In this document: one piece after another, positions 1-7,516 of the stretch | Position numbering within the stretch: the stretch's first letter is position 1 | Layout of the letters: each line of letters opens with the position of its first letter | Assembly (NCBI GenBank): GCA_021802165.1 | Contig: JAKAAU010000071.1 | Location: 1-7,516, forward strand | Direction of reading: 5' to 3' | DNA: 7,516 nucleotides | Origin: Thermoplasmata archaeon | GTDB lineage: Archaea; Thermoplasmatota; Thermoplasmata; Thermoplasmatales; Thermoplasmataceae | Notes under the pieces: generated by a model | What the model was told of the DNA's origin: nothing | What the model saw: only the letters and a program-made list of their open reading frames with translations | Databases searched by the model: none | Position numbers and translations under genes: made by a program

Positions 1-684
1 GGGCTTTATTCCCTCCTCAGAGAAGAATAAACCGTTCCCGTATGCCTCAAATGTTAGAAACCCAGAAACAGCAGCACCAAGTCCTATACCAGCAAATCCT
101 GTAGGAGAAGATGACGGGTTTAAATAAGTCAGGGAGTTGTTCTGCGTTGTTAATATAACATAAACAGCAGCTGCAAGCATAACACCCACCTGCGCCCATA
201 CGCTTATCTCTATGATTCTTGCCAGGTTTCTAACCTGATATTTTGCCCCTATGTACATTACAAAAACTGTGATTAGGGCTATAACAGGTACAAGCACAAA
301 TGGAAGTAATATTCCATATACAATATATATGGCCACAAGCATTATTTCCGCAGTTATCAATCCATTTCCAACCTGCAAAAATGAATAATATGCATAGTTC
401 AGTATGGCTGTAAACTTCCCGACTGCTTTGCCGAACCCCATCTCTGCAAGTCCGTAGTAACCACCTGCAAATGGTGCCAATCTGGTATATTCCATAATTG
501 GAATAGACATAAGAAGAACTACAACTAAACCTAAAATGCCAACATAAATTGCAGCACCTCCAGCGTAGTCGATATAACCTCCGGCCACTGAAATTGCAAA
601 TCCATAAACAAATATGCCCGACATGGTCAATGTTATAAAACGTCTCAGCGGTATGGAATTTTTATTAAGATTTTCTGTTTCCAT
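1..684 (-). CDS. APC-family amino acid permease, N-terminal half (cut by window edge)
   Basis: This is an integral membrane transporter that probably imports an amino acid or related compound by coupling to an ion gradient. The minus strand reads open from an ATG at 684 to the window edge (228 codons), so the C-terminal half lies outside. The translation shows about six hydrophobic segments, near residues 16-36, 43-63, 93-121, 124-147, 157-180 and 197-222, which fits the first half of a 12-helix LeuT-fold protein. Between helices 2 and 3 it has the loop typical of the APC superfamily (PFAGGYYGLAEMGFGKAVGK, residues 71-90). Helix 6 carries FLTFEAYGN (209-217), matching the family's FxxFEG-type substrate-site motif. 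The N-terminus (METENLNKNS) is hydrophilic, as expected for a cytoplasmic tail. No Shine-Dalgarno motif precedes the ATG and a TATA-like box lies about 25 bases upstream, suggesting a leaderless mRNA. The substrate cannot be told from this half. Family call is confident; specificity is not. Confidence 0.88.
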   Translation of the reverse strand, partial: METENLNKNSIPLRRFITLTMSGIFVYGFAISVAGGYIDYAGGAAIYVGILGLVVVLLMSIPIMEYTRLAPFAGGYYGLAEMGFGKAVGKFTAILNYAYYSFLQVGNGLITAEIMLVAIYIVYGILLPFVLVPVIALITVFVMYIGAKYQVRNLARIIEISVWAQVGVMLAAAVYVILTTQNNSLTYLNPSSSPTGFAGIGLGAAVSGFLTFEAYGNGLFFSEEGIKP

Positions 685-703
685 TAATTTATAATTAATT
701 TTA

Positions 704-713
704 ATATATAAAT
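704..713 (-). promoter_or_regulatory. TATA-like box of the permease gene
   Basis: On the minus strand this reads TTTATATATT, centred about 25 bases upstream of the permease ATG. That is the distance expected between an archaeal TATA box and a start site at or next to the ATG. The surroundings are so AT-rich that other positions (for example the TATGTTTATA just upstream) could also serve, so the exact box is inferred. Confidence 0.45.
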
Positions 714-865
714 ATATGTATAAACATATTGTTATAAATTTTAAACCACTAAAGTATGCTTTATATTTATCGAAAATAATTTTATACCTTGAAACAGGAT
801 AGCACGCTATATAAACAGAATACTTGCTTTTAAATCGAATATATAAGAAATTTGGAAATGGTCTA

Positions 866-879
866 CCATATCTATATGG
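866..879. repeat. Short dyad CCATAT-CT-ATATGG
   Basis: Two perfect 6-base arms (CCATAT and ATATGG) flank a 2-base centre. The symmetry stops at both ends (A865 and C880 do not pair). It could be a protein-binding site, but arms this short arise by chance in AT-rich DNA, and it is not near an obvious start of transcription. Confidence 0.35.
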
Positions 880-951
880 CTATTTTATACGAGCTGATAT
901 AATTCTTAAATTATTAGATAATCAATAAATATTTTACATTGTGCTAAAATT

Positions 952-967
952 TTATCCACGTGGATAA
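952..967. promoter_or_regulatory. Perfect 16-bp palindrome TTATCCACGTGGATAA, candidate operator
   Basis: The two 8-base halves TTATCCAC and GTGGATAA are exact reverse complements with no spacer. It lies about 30-45 bases upstream of the TATA-like box of the 79-residue protein gene and about 80 bases upstream of its ATG. It is the most GC-rich spot in an otherwise very AT-rich gap. A 16-bp spacerless palindrome suits a dimeric helix-turn-helix regulator. The symmetry is seen; the binding role is inferred. Confidence 0.45.
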
Positions 968-997
968 CAGCTTCAACAGTGAGCATGGATATTATTC

Positions 998-1009
998 ATA
1001 TATTAAAAA
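998..1009 (+). promoter_or_regulatory. Possible TATA box of the 79-residue protein gene
   Basis: ATATATTAAAAA is the best TATA-like match upstream of the ATG at 1047. Its centre predicts a start site near 1028-1030, giving a leader of under 20 bases. No Shine-Dalgarno motif is visible in that leader. The call is tentative because the region is generally AT-rich. Confidence 0.35.
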
Positions 1010-1046
1010 CAAAAAATCATAAGTTCTAAGTTGTAATATCTGAATT

Positions 1047-1286
1047 ATGAAAACAGATGACCAGAGAAACGTTATATGTGGAGGTGACCCGGAAAACTAT
1101 CTGAAAGCCTATTTAAAGGGTCTTTATTTTGACCTTGATGATGGAGAGGAAATCAGTGTAATCTTCCTATCTGAAAAGTTCCCATTCAACGCTGAAAAAT
1201 TTGGACAGCTGGTAAGTGCAGCAAAATTAAAACTTTCGGATTACAAAGATGAGGGTAACGAAAAGAAATTGATTATTAGAAAATAA
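1047..1286 (+). CDS. Small conserved-looking protein, possibly TusA-like fold (79 aa)
   Basis: The product is a soluble, highly charged 79-residue protein (about 15 acidic and 13 basic residues) with no signal peptide or membrane segment. An in-frame TGA two codons before the ATG fixes the start. The residue pattern resembles the TusA/SirA sulfur-carrier family in length and layout: DPENYLKAYLKGL (14-26) where TusA has CPxPxLKxxKxL, then a DDGEEISVI turn and strand (31-39), a second helix (about 48-60) and a final strand ending in the hydrophobic-basic KKLIIRK (73-79). If that alignment is right, the sulfur-carrying cysteine of TusA is replaced by Asp14; the only cysteine is Cys11, three residues earlier, in a CGGDP context. 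I cannot confirm homology by eye, so 'hypothetical protein' is the safe name. Its stop codon is one base from that of the convergent downstream gene. It has no operon partner on its own strand within the window. Confidence 0.65.
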   Translation: MKTDDQRNVICGGDPENYLKAYLKGLYFDLDDGEEISVIFLSEKFPFNAEKFGQLVSAAKLKLSDYKDEGNEKKLIIRK

Positions 1287-1287
1287 T

Positions 1288-1980
1288 TTAAACTTTCCCT
1301 GTGTCTGTTCCAAGTTTCACAGCAACTTTATAAAGAAATAAATGGTCATAACCACCCTGAATAATTCCACAGCAGTGTTTTTCATTGAAGCTGAATCTGA
1401 AAATTTTCAATCTATTGTAAACCATTGTTCTATTAATAATCTCCTTCCCAAAGGAAATAGTCTCCCGGAATGATTCAGTTTCCCTTGATATTTCGGCATC
1501 TATAATAAAAGCACAGTCTTCAGGAATAATTTTGTTATAATAGATGTTATTATTATCATAATTCATAAGAAATTTTATCTTATCCTCCATGTGGACCGAG
1601 GCTGCAAGAATGTGCTTGACCGAGCATGTGTTGAATATTCTGACCCTTACATTTCCCTCTTTACCAGAAAAATAGTTTTTATCAGCAATAAAAATATAGG
1701 CTTTTCTGTTTCTTACCTCTATTCTGTTGAAACCCAGATGCCCGTAACTATCATATACAAACCCCAGGGACAGGTAATCTACATTATTAATTGAATCATG
1801 CAGTAATGGCAAATATTTAACTCCATGAAATTTATGCCTGAATTTCAGTCTCACGCTCCGGCTTTCATACATGGCATCCTTGCTATTTACTTCAAGGATT
1901 TTTTTTACGTACTCATCGGGATTTTTTCCGGTGAAAATTCCAGTTTCTATATTCCAGCCATTTGAAATAATATAATCCAT
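1288..1980 (-). CDS. Hypothetical protein, 230 aa, family not recognised
   Basis: I do not recognise this protein. It is 230 residues, apparently soluble and cytoplasmic, with no signal peptide, membrane helix or familiar nucleotide- or metal-binding motif. The translation alternates short hydrophobic strands with charged turns, suggesting a largely beta or alpha/beta fold. Residues 41-56 are basic (RSVRLKFRHKFHGVKY), and a vicinal cysteine pair lies near the C-terminus (KHCCGIIQGGYDH, 201-213). The start is well set: the codon just before the ATG is an in-frame TAA, and GGTGAT lies two bases upstream of the ATG. A 67-codon frame on the opposite strand inside it (1591-1794) is treated as a shadow. 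The gene is divergent from gyrB across 118 bases and converges on the 79-residue gene with one base between stops. It looks more AT-rich than the gyrase genes. Its length and a clean start support a real gene, probably lineage-restricted; no function can be assigned. Confidence 0.7.
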   Translation of the reverse strand: MDYIISNGWNIETGIFTGKNPDEYVKKILEVNSKDAMYESRSVRLKFRHKFHGVKYLPLLHDSINNVDYLSLGFVYDSYGHLGFNRIEVRNRKAYIFIADKNYFSGKEGNVRVRIFNTCSVKHILAASVHMEDKIKFLMNYDNNNIYYNKIIPEDCAFIIDAEISRETESFRETISFGKEIINRTMVYNRLKIFRFSFNEKHCCGIIQGGYDHLFLYKVAVKLGTDTGKV

Positions 1981-1982
1981 TT

Positions 1983-1988
1983 ATCACC
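1983..1988 (-). promoter_or_regulatory. Shine-Dalgarno-like GGTGAT before the 230-aa gene
   Basis: GGTGAT on the minus strand matches the complement of the archaeal 16S rRNA 3' end (AUCACC). It is followed by only AA and then the ATG, closer than the usual 5-8 bases, so it may work poorly. It still supports the ATG at 1980 as the start and implies a leadered mRNA. Confidence 0.5.
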
Positions 1989-2007
1989 ATTGATTAACCG
2001 ATAAAAC

Positions 2008-2027
2008 ATTTTTCTATCTAGAAAAAT
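2008..2027. promoter_or_regulatory. 20-bp dyad in the divergent promoter region, candidate operator
   Basis: Two perfect 9-base arms, ATTTTTCTA and TAGAAAAAT, flank the 2-base centre TC. The dyad sits 28-47 bases upstream of the 230-residue gene, where its core promoter should lie, and about 40 bases upstream of the gyrB TATA box. That position would let a bound dimer block the minus-strand gene and possibly affect gyrB. The symmetry is directly visible; regulation is inferred. Confidence 0.45.
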
Positions 2028-2065
2028 CAATAATTTTGCTGGATATCTTGATCCGGACATAAACC

Positions 2066-4040
<1,975 letters not shown>

Positions 4041-4042
<2 letters not shown>

Positions 4043-4046
4043 GTGA
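4041..4046 (+). promoter_or_regulatory. Ribosome binding site of gyrA overlapping the gyrB stop
   Basis: AGGTGA overlaps the last two bases of the gyrB TAG stop and lies 5 bases before the gyrA ATG. It matches the archaeal anti-Shine-Dalgarno sequence. The overlap suggests that ribosomes ending gyrB pass directly to gyrA, which would help match subunit amounts. It contrasts with the apparently leaderless gyrB start. Confidence 0.7.
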
Positions 4047-4051
4047 AATAA

Positions 4052-6427
4052 ATGTTACTTAGACCGATTGAAGAAGAAATCAAAACATCATATCTAGATT
4101 ATGCAATGAGTGTAATTGTCAGCAGAGCCATACCGGATTTTCGTGATGGATTAAAGCCTGTTCAGAGAAGGATAATATATTCTATGTTTGAGCTTGGCGT
4201 TACCCACGATAAACCATACAAAAAATCAGCCCGTATCATAGGAGAAACCATGGGTAAATACCATCCACACGGTGATTCATCAATATATGAGGCACTGGCA
4301 AGGATGGCCCAGGATTTTTCATTGAGATATACATTGATAGATGGCCAGGGCAACTTTGGGTCCATTGACGGGGATGCACCTGCAGCAATGAGGTACACAG
4401 AGGCCAGGCTGGGAAGAATGGCTGAGGAAATGGTACGGGACATAGAAAAGGAAACAGTCCCCTTCAGCCCCAACTTTGACGGTTCCCTGGATGAGCCTGT
4501 ATATTTCCCCTCAAGAATTCCACAGCTTCTTATAAACGGCACATCTGGCATTGCCGTTGGAATGGCTACAAATATGGTGCCCCACAACCTGACAGAGGTT
4601 TCTGATGCAATTATGTATGCTATCGATAATCCCGGTTGCAATGTTGAAGATTTGCTGAAATTTGTAAAAGGCCCAGATTTCCCGGGCGGTGGAGTCATTT
4701 ACCGTAATTCTGACCTTCTGAATATATACAGGACGGGCCACGGCAAGGTTTTCTGCCAGGGTGAAATAGACGATACAGAAAAGAAAAAGATAATCATAAA
4801 AACATTGCCATACGGCGTCAATAAGGCATTATATATACAGAACGTAGCTGAACAGGTTAAGAATGGGGTAATCAACAATATTTCTGATATAAGAGATGAA
4901 AGCGACAGGAATGGAATCAGGGTTGTTATAAAGGTTAAAAATGAAGATAGCAAGGGACTTACAATCAACCAGCTATATGAACACACTCCCCTGGAAACTA
5001 CAATAGGTGTAAACAACCTTGTCCTTCTCAACAACGAGCCCAAGGTAATGACCCTGGATGAAATGATTCTTGGCTTCATTGATTTCAGGCTAGATATAAT
5101 AAAGAAGCGTTCAATTTACGACGTCAACAGATTGCTGGACAGGGAGCATATACTTGCAGGCCTGGCCATAGCCCTGCAGAATATTGATCTGGTAATAAAA
5201 ATAATAAAGTCATCTGATAACGCTGAGATAGCCAGAACCTCATTGATGTCCCAGCTAAGTCTTTCTGAAAAGCAGGCTGTTGCAATACTGGACATGAGAT
5301 TACAGAGGTTAACAGGCCTTGAAATAAGGAAGATAAATGAGGAACTGGTAAGCATTAAGGAAAATATAGCAAGGCTGAATCAGATTATAAATAACGATTC
5401 CGCAAGGCGTGATGTATTAAAGCAGGAAACGCTGGAGATAAAAAAGCAGTTCGGCGATGAAAGAAGAACCGGAATACTTAACAGGGACATTAATTCAAGG
5501 AATGACGAGGATCTCATACCTAACGAAGAATCAATAATGATACTGAGCGAAAACGGGCTGATCAAAAGGGTTTCAACTGAGGAATACAATGTCCAGAGAA
5601 GGGGAGGTAAGGGCACAATAACTGCCACCAGGAAGGAGGATACTGTAAGGAGCATACTTTCATGCATGTCCCATGACATGATATACTTCTTCACCAACAC
5701 CGGCAGGGTACTGAAAGCCAAGGCATACACAATAGAAAAGAAATCCCGTACGTCTCTTGGAAGCATCGGGGGGACCTTCCTGAAAATGGGAGAAAACGAA
5801 AAAATCAGGCAGATAATGAAGTCCCCTGAAAGTTCTAAAAATCACCTGATCATAGTAACCAAGAAGGGGTTCATCAAAAAAACTCCTGTAAAGGAGATAC
5901 TGGATATGCGTGAATCAGGGCTCAAGATAATAAAGCTGGATGACCAGGATGAAGTTGTTTCTGTAATGGATCTGGAAAAGCCATCGAAAATATTTGTGGC
6001 CGCATCAAATAATAAGGCTGCTGTATTTCTCAGTGATGAGGTATCTGTAACGGGCCGTGCATCACGTGGTGTAAAATCAATGAAATTAAACGGTGCTGAA
6101 GTAATCAACTCCTTCATGGTGGATGATAACGATACAGTCATGAGCATAACAGAGAATGGGCTCGGTAAAAGGACCTCGATAACTGATTTCTCAATACACC
6201 ACAGAGGAACTTCTGGCAATTTAATATTCAAGGAAAGTGAGAGAACCGGTTCTCTGGTTACTGCCATACCTGTTCAGGACGGCCAGGAGGTTCTTATTGT
6301 AACAAGAAACAATAAAACAATAAGGCTCAACTCTGATGAAATCAGGATTCAGTCGAGAGTAACCTCCGGGGTTAAACTTATCAATGTTGATGACAATGAC
6401 CAGGTAGTGGCAGCATCCGTGCTGTGA
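4052..6427 (+). CDS. gyrA: DNA gyrase subunit A
   Basis: GyrA is the DNA cleavage-religation and DNA-wrapping subunit of gyrase. The 791-residue protein is complete. The N-terminal breakage-reunion domain (about 1-485) holds the catalytic tyrosine in AAMRYTE (Tyr115), which forms the covalent link to DNA, and the quinolone-determining region HPHGDSSIYE (71-80). Ser76 and Glu80 match E. coli Ser83 and Asp87, so the usual resistance changes are absent. The tower and coiled-coil part includes LDMRLQRLTGLE (413-424). The C-terminal domain has the canonical GyrA box QRRGGKG (515-521), which marks true gyrase rather than topoisomerase IV, and six visible blade repeats starting near residues 494, 543, 598, 646, 695 and 746. 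The protein ends right after blade six with no acidic tail. Its N-terminus is several residues shorter than in E. coli, but the conserved YLDYAMSVIVSRAIPD (14-29) is intact. It is co-transcribed with gyrB and followed by T-rich termination signals. Confidence 0.97.
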   Translation: MLLRPIEEEIKTSYLDYAMSVIVSRAIPDFRDGLKPVQRRIIYSMFELGVTHDKPYKKSARIIGETMGKYHPHGDSSIYEALARMAQDFSLRYTLIDGQGNFGSIDGDAPAAMRYTEARLGRMAEEMVRDIEKETVPFSPNFDGSLDEPVYFPSRIPQLLINGTSGIAVGMATNMVPHNLTEVSDAIMYAIDNPGCNVEDLLKFVKGPDFPGGGVIYRNSDLLNIYRTGHGKVFCQGEIDDTEKKKIIIKTLPYGVNKALYIQNVAEQVKNGVINNISDIRDESDRNGIRVVIKVKNEDSKGLTINQLYEHTPLETTIGVNNLVLLNNEPKVMTLDEMILGFIDFRLDIIKKRSIYDVNRLLDREHILAGLAIALQNIDLVIKIIKSSDNAEIARTSLMSQLSLSEKQAVAILDMRLQRLTGLEIRKINEELVSIKENIARLNQIINNDSARRDVLKQETLEIKKQFGDERRTGILNRDINSRNDEDLIPNEESIMILSENGLIKRVSTEEYNVQRRGGKGTITATRKEDTVRSILSCMSHDMIYFFTNTGRVLKAKAYTIEKKSRTSLGSIGGTFLKMGENEKIRQIMKSPESSKNHLIIVTKKGFIKKTPVKEILDMRESGLKIIKLDDQDEVVSVMDLEKPSKIFVAASNNKAAVFLSDEVSVTGRASRGVKSMKLNGAEVINSFMVDDNDTVMSITENGLGKRTSITDFSIHHRGTSGNLIFKESERTGSLVTAIPVQDGQEVLIVTRNNKTIRLNSDEIRIQSRVTSGVKLINVDDNDQVVAASVL

Positions 6428-6428
6428 A

Positions 6429-6456
6429 TTTTTTAGCATTTTAAATTAATTTTTTT
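6429..6456 (+). terminator. T-run terminator after gyrA
   Basis: Two T-runs follow the gyrA TGA: six T's at 6429-6434 and seven at 6450-6456. No stable GC hairpin precedes them. Archaeal RNA polymerase ends transcription at oligo-T tracts without a required hairpin, so these are good candidates for the end of the gyrBA message. A third T-run (6487-6493) lies further on. Confidence 0.55.
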
Positions 6457-6489
6457 GAACCTACCTGGAATATAAAATTTATCTGATTT

Positions 6490-6521
6490 TTTTATAAAAC
6501 TGTATAATAAGTTTTATAAAA
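6490..6521. repeat. 11-bp inverted repeat around the homoserine dehydrogenase promoter
   Basis: TTTTATAAAAC (6490-6500) and GTTTTATAAAA (6511-6521) are exact reverse complements separated by 10 bases. Because each arm contains the self-complementary TTTTATAAAA, the pair also reads as two direct copies 22 bases apart, close to two helical turns. The right arm covers the predicted TATA box, so a protein binding here could block transcription of the downstream gene. A simpler reading is two tandem TATA boxes. Confidence 0.5.
6512..6521 (+). promoter_or_regulatory. TATA box of the homoserine dehydrogenase gene
   Basis: TTTTATAAAA is centred about 25 bases before the ATG at 6541, which predicts a transcript starting at or beside the start codon. 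No Shine-Dalgarno motif precedes the ATG, in keeping with a leaderless message. The box indicates separate expression from the gyrase operon. Confidence 0.55.
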
Positions 6522-6540
6522 TAAGTAATAATCAGCAACC

Positions 6541-7516
6541 ATGGATATTTCTCTTGTGGGGTTGGGTCACATAGGAAAGGCAGTAGTTGGCATTTTAAAT
6601 GAAAATCATGAATATTTTAAGTCTAAATTCAATGCAGATATAAGGGTAATATCTGTTTCTGATTCAAGAAATACTATTTATGACAAGAATGGTTTAAATC
6701 TGGATAAGGTACTCATGTACAAGGAGAGAAAAGAACTTGATGAGGTTGCCGAGGTTATAGGCATGGATGAAATTTATTCCCTGCATTCAGATATAATAGT
6801 TGATATGTCACCTGCAACAAAGGATGGAATAGCAGGAATGAAAATGTATACCGGTGCATTTGAGGCCGGAAAGCATGTTGTGACATCCAACAAGGCACCT
6901 CTGGCACTGCACTGGAAGGAGATTATGGAATCATCACTGAAAAACAGGAAAAAAATACTTTACGAATCCTCTGTGGGAGGGGGTGTTCCCCTTTTTAACC
7001 TGAATAAATATTCTTTAAAATCATCAAAACTCCTGGAATTCAGGGGGCAGGTAAGTTCCACAATAAATTTTGTTTTGAATCAGATGATCGCCGGAGTTGA
7101 TTTCCATGAGGCTATAAAAACAGCACAGAACATGGGAATAGCCGAAACTGATTACCGTGATGACACAAATGGCCTTGATGGCGCCAGAAAAACGGTGATC
7201 ATCGCCAACGCACTCCTCGGGAAGGATTATACACTGAAAGATGTGGCATATGAGGGCATTGATAATATAAAGGATATCAACTATATGAAAAATTCCGGAG
7301 AAGTTTACCGTGTACTTTCCCATATAACCGGCGGGAAAGATCCAGTTGTAGAATCTAAAATATTTACCATAAAGCAGGAAGATCCTGTGGCTTCTATGGA
7401 TTCACTTTCTATGGGATACCTGGAGAGAACCGACAATAATGATGATCTTACGGTTTTTGAAAAGCACGATGGCCCGCTGGAAACAGCAGCCCAGGTTGTC
7501 AATGATATTCTGCTTC
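6541..7516 (+). CDS. hom: Homoserine dehydrogenase (right end cut by window edge)
   Basis: This enzyme reduces aspartate-4-semialdehyde to homoserine with NAD(P)H, the branch-point step toward threonine and methionine, in the cytoplasm. 325 codons are visible and no stop is reached. The N-terminal Rossmann fold has GLGHIG (7-12). Arg43, in SDSR after the second strand, could contact the NADPH phosphate (inference). VVTSNKAPLA (113-122) holds Lys118, matching yeast Lys117. The catalytic segment (196-217, ending RDDTNGLDGARK) matches the yeast and E. coli ThrA pattern RDDLxGxDVARK, with Glu202, Asp213 and Lys217 matching yeast Glu208, Asp219 and Lys223. Near the visible end, DGPLETAAQVVNDI (310-323) resembles the family's usual C-terminus, so few residues are probably missing and a C-terminal ACT domain is unlikely. 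No aspartokinase domain is fused at the N-terminus. Two family positions differ: Tyr205 replaces the usual Pro and SSTINF (172-177) replaces the common SGT/NGT-type motif. It has its own promoter after the gyrase operon. Confidence 0.92.
   Translation, partial: MDISLVGLGHIGKAVVGILNENHEYFKSKFNADIRVISVSDSRNTIYDKNGLNLDKVLMYKERKELDEVAEVIGMDEIYSLHSDIIVDMSPATKDGIAGMKMYTGAFEAGKHVVTSNKAPLALHWKEIMESSLKNRKKILYESSVGGGVPLFNLNKYSLKSSKLLEFRGQVSSTINFVLNQMIAGVDFHEAIKTAQNMGIAETDYRDDTNGLDGARKTVIIANALLGKDYTLKDVAYEGIDNIKDINYMKNSGEVYRVLSHITGGKDPVVESKIFTIKQEDPVASMDSLSMGYLERTDNNDDLTVFEKHDGPLETAAQVVNDILL

Larger units (their letters stand above)
685..1046. other. AT-rich intergenic region between divergent genes, no gene seen
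   Basis: This 362-base stretch separates the divergent permease and 79-residue protein genes. I found no open frame longer than about 14 codons with a start, no tRNA-like cloverleaf and no long repeat. It holds promoter-like sequences for both flanking genes and three short dyads: ATAGC-AC-GCTAT at 799-810, CCATAT-CT-ATATGG at 866-879 and a perfect 16-bp palindrome at 952-967. The stretch from about 720 to 950 is not needed for either core promoter, so it could hold upstream regulatory sites, a small RNA or the remains of a lost gene. None of these can be shown from the sequence. Confidence 0.7.

Noticed and set aside
1..684. Truncated or decayed permease
   Set aside because: The frame is open without interruption to the window edge and the helices are well formed, so it is cut by the window rather than broken.
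858..902. 14-residue open frame (starting ATGGTCTAC) in the intergenic gap
   Set aside because: It is too short, has no ribosome site and would be expected by chance. The same applies to the 14-residue frame at 985-1029.
952..960. TTATCCACG resembles a bacterial DnaA box (TTATNCACA)
   Set aside because: It has a mismatch at the last base, occurs as part of a palindrome rather than a cluster, and archaea use Orc1/Cdc6 with different origin boxes. No ORB-like repeats or orc1/cdc6 gene are near.
1591..1794. 67-codon plus-strand open frame inside the 230-residue minus-strand gene
   Set aside because: It is fully antisense to a longer frame with a better-supported start, has no nearby promoter or ribosome site, and its translation looks like no known protein.
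4162..4698. 178-codon minus-strand open frame inside gyrA
   Set aside because: The plus strand here encodes the most conserved part of GyrA, including the active-site tyrosine region; the antisense frame is a by-product of codon bias.
4052..6427. Topoisomerase IV subunit A (ParC) instead of GyrA
   Set aside because: The canonical GyrA box QRRGGKG and six C-terminal blades are present, and the gene is paired with gyrB in one operon, which favours gyrase.
7024..7323. 99-codon minus-strand open frame inside the homoserine dehydrogenase gene
   Set aside because: It lies opposite the conserved catalytic segment of a well-supported enzyme gene and shows no recognisable protein features.

Overview
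The window looks like chromosome from an archaeon of the order Thermoplasmatales (a Ferroplasma, Picrophilus, Cuniculiplasma or Thermoplasma relative). Three things point there. (1) Intergenic DNA is very AT-rich, and the genes favour ATA for Ile and AGG/AGA for Arg. (2) Genes are preceded by archaeal TATA-like boxes about 24-30 bases upstream of the ATG, often with no Shine-Dalgarno motif, as expected for leaderless transcripts; no bacterial -35/-10 pair is evident. (3) A complete bacterial-type DNA gyrase sits in this setting, and this lineage is known to have acquired gyrase from bacteria. The genus assignment is inference.

Layout. Bases 1-684 (minus strand) hold the N-terminal half of an APC-family amino acid permease that runs off the left edge. 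A 362-base AT-rich gap follows, with several short dyads, including a perfect 16-bp palindrome at 952-967. A 79-residue protein (1047-1286, plus) with a possible TusA-like fold then converges, stop to stop with one base between, on an unrecognised 230-residue protein (1288-1980, minus). That gene and the gyrase operon diverge from a 118-base region containing a 20-bp near-perfect dyad.

The core is the gyrB-gyrA operon (2099-4042 and 4052-6427). gyrB has a TATA box positioned for a nearly leaderless message. gyrA follows after 9 bases, with a Shine-Dalgarno sequence that overlaps the gyrB stop. Both subunits are full length and keep their catalytic motifs, and GyrA has the GyrA box and a six-blade C-terminal domain, so together they should form an A2B2 enzyme that introduces negative supercoils. 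T-runs just after gyrA probably end the transcript.

A homoserine dehydrogenase gene (6541 to the right edge) follows under its own promoter, whose TATA box lies inside an 11-bp inverted repeat. Its visible part is nearly the whole enzyme.

Nothing here proves a new system. The least explained parts are the two small convergent genes at 1047-1980 and the palindromes in the three intergenic regions. No rRNA, tRNA, CRISPR array, transposase or integrase gene was seen.
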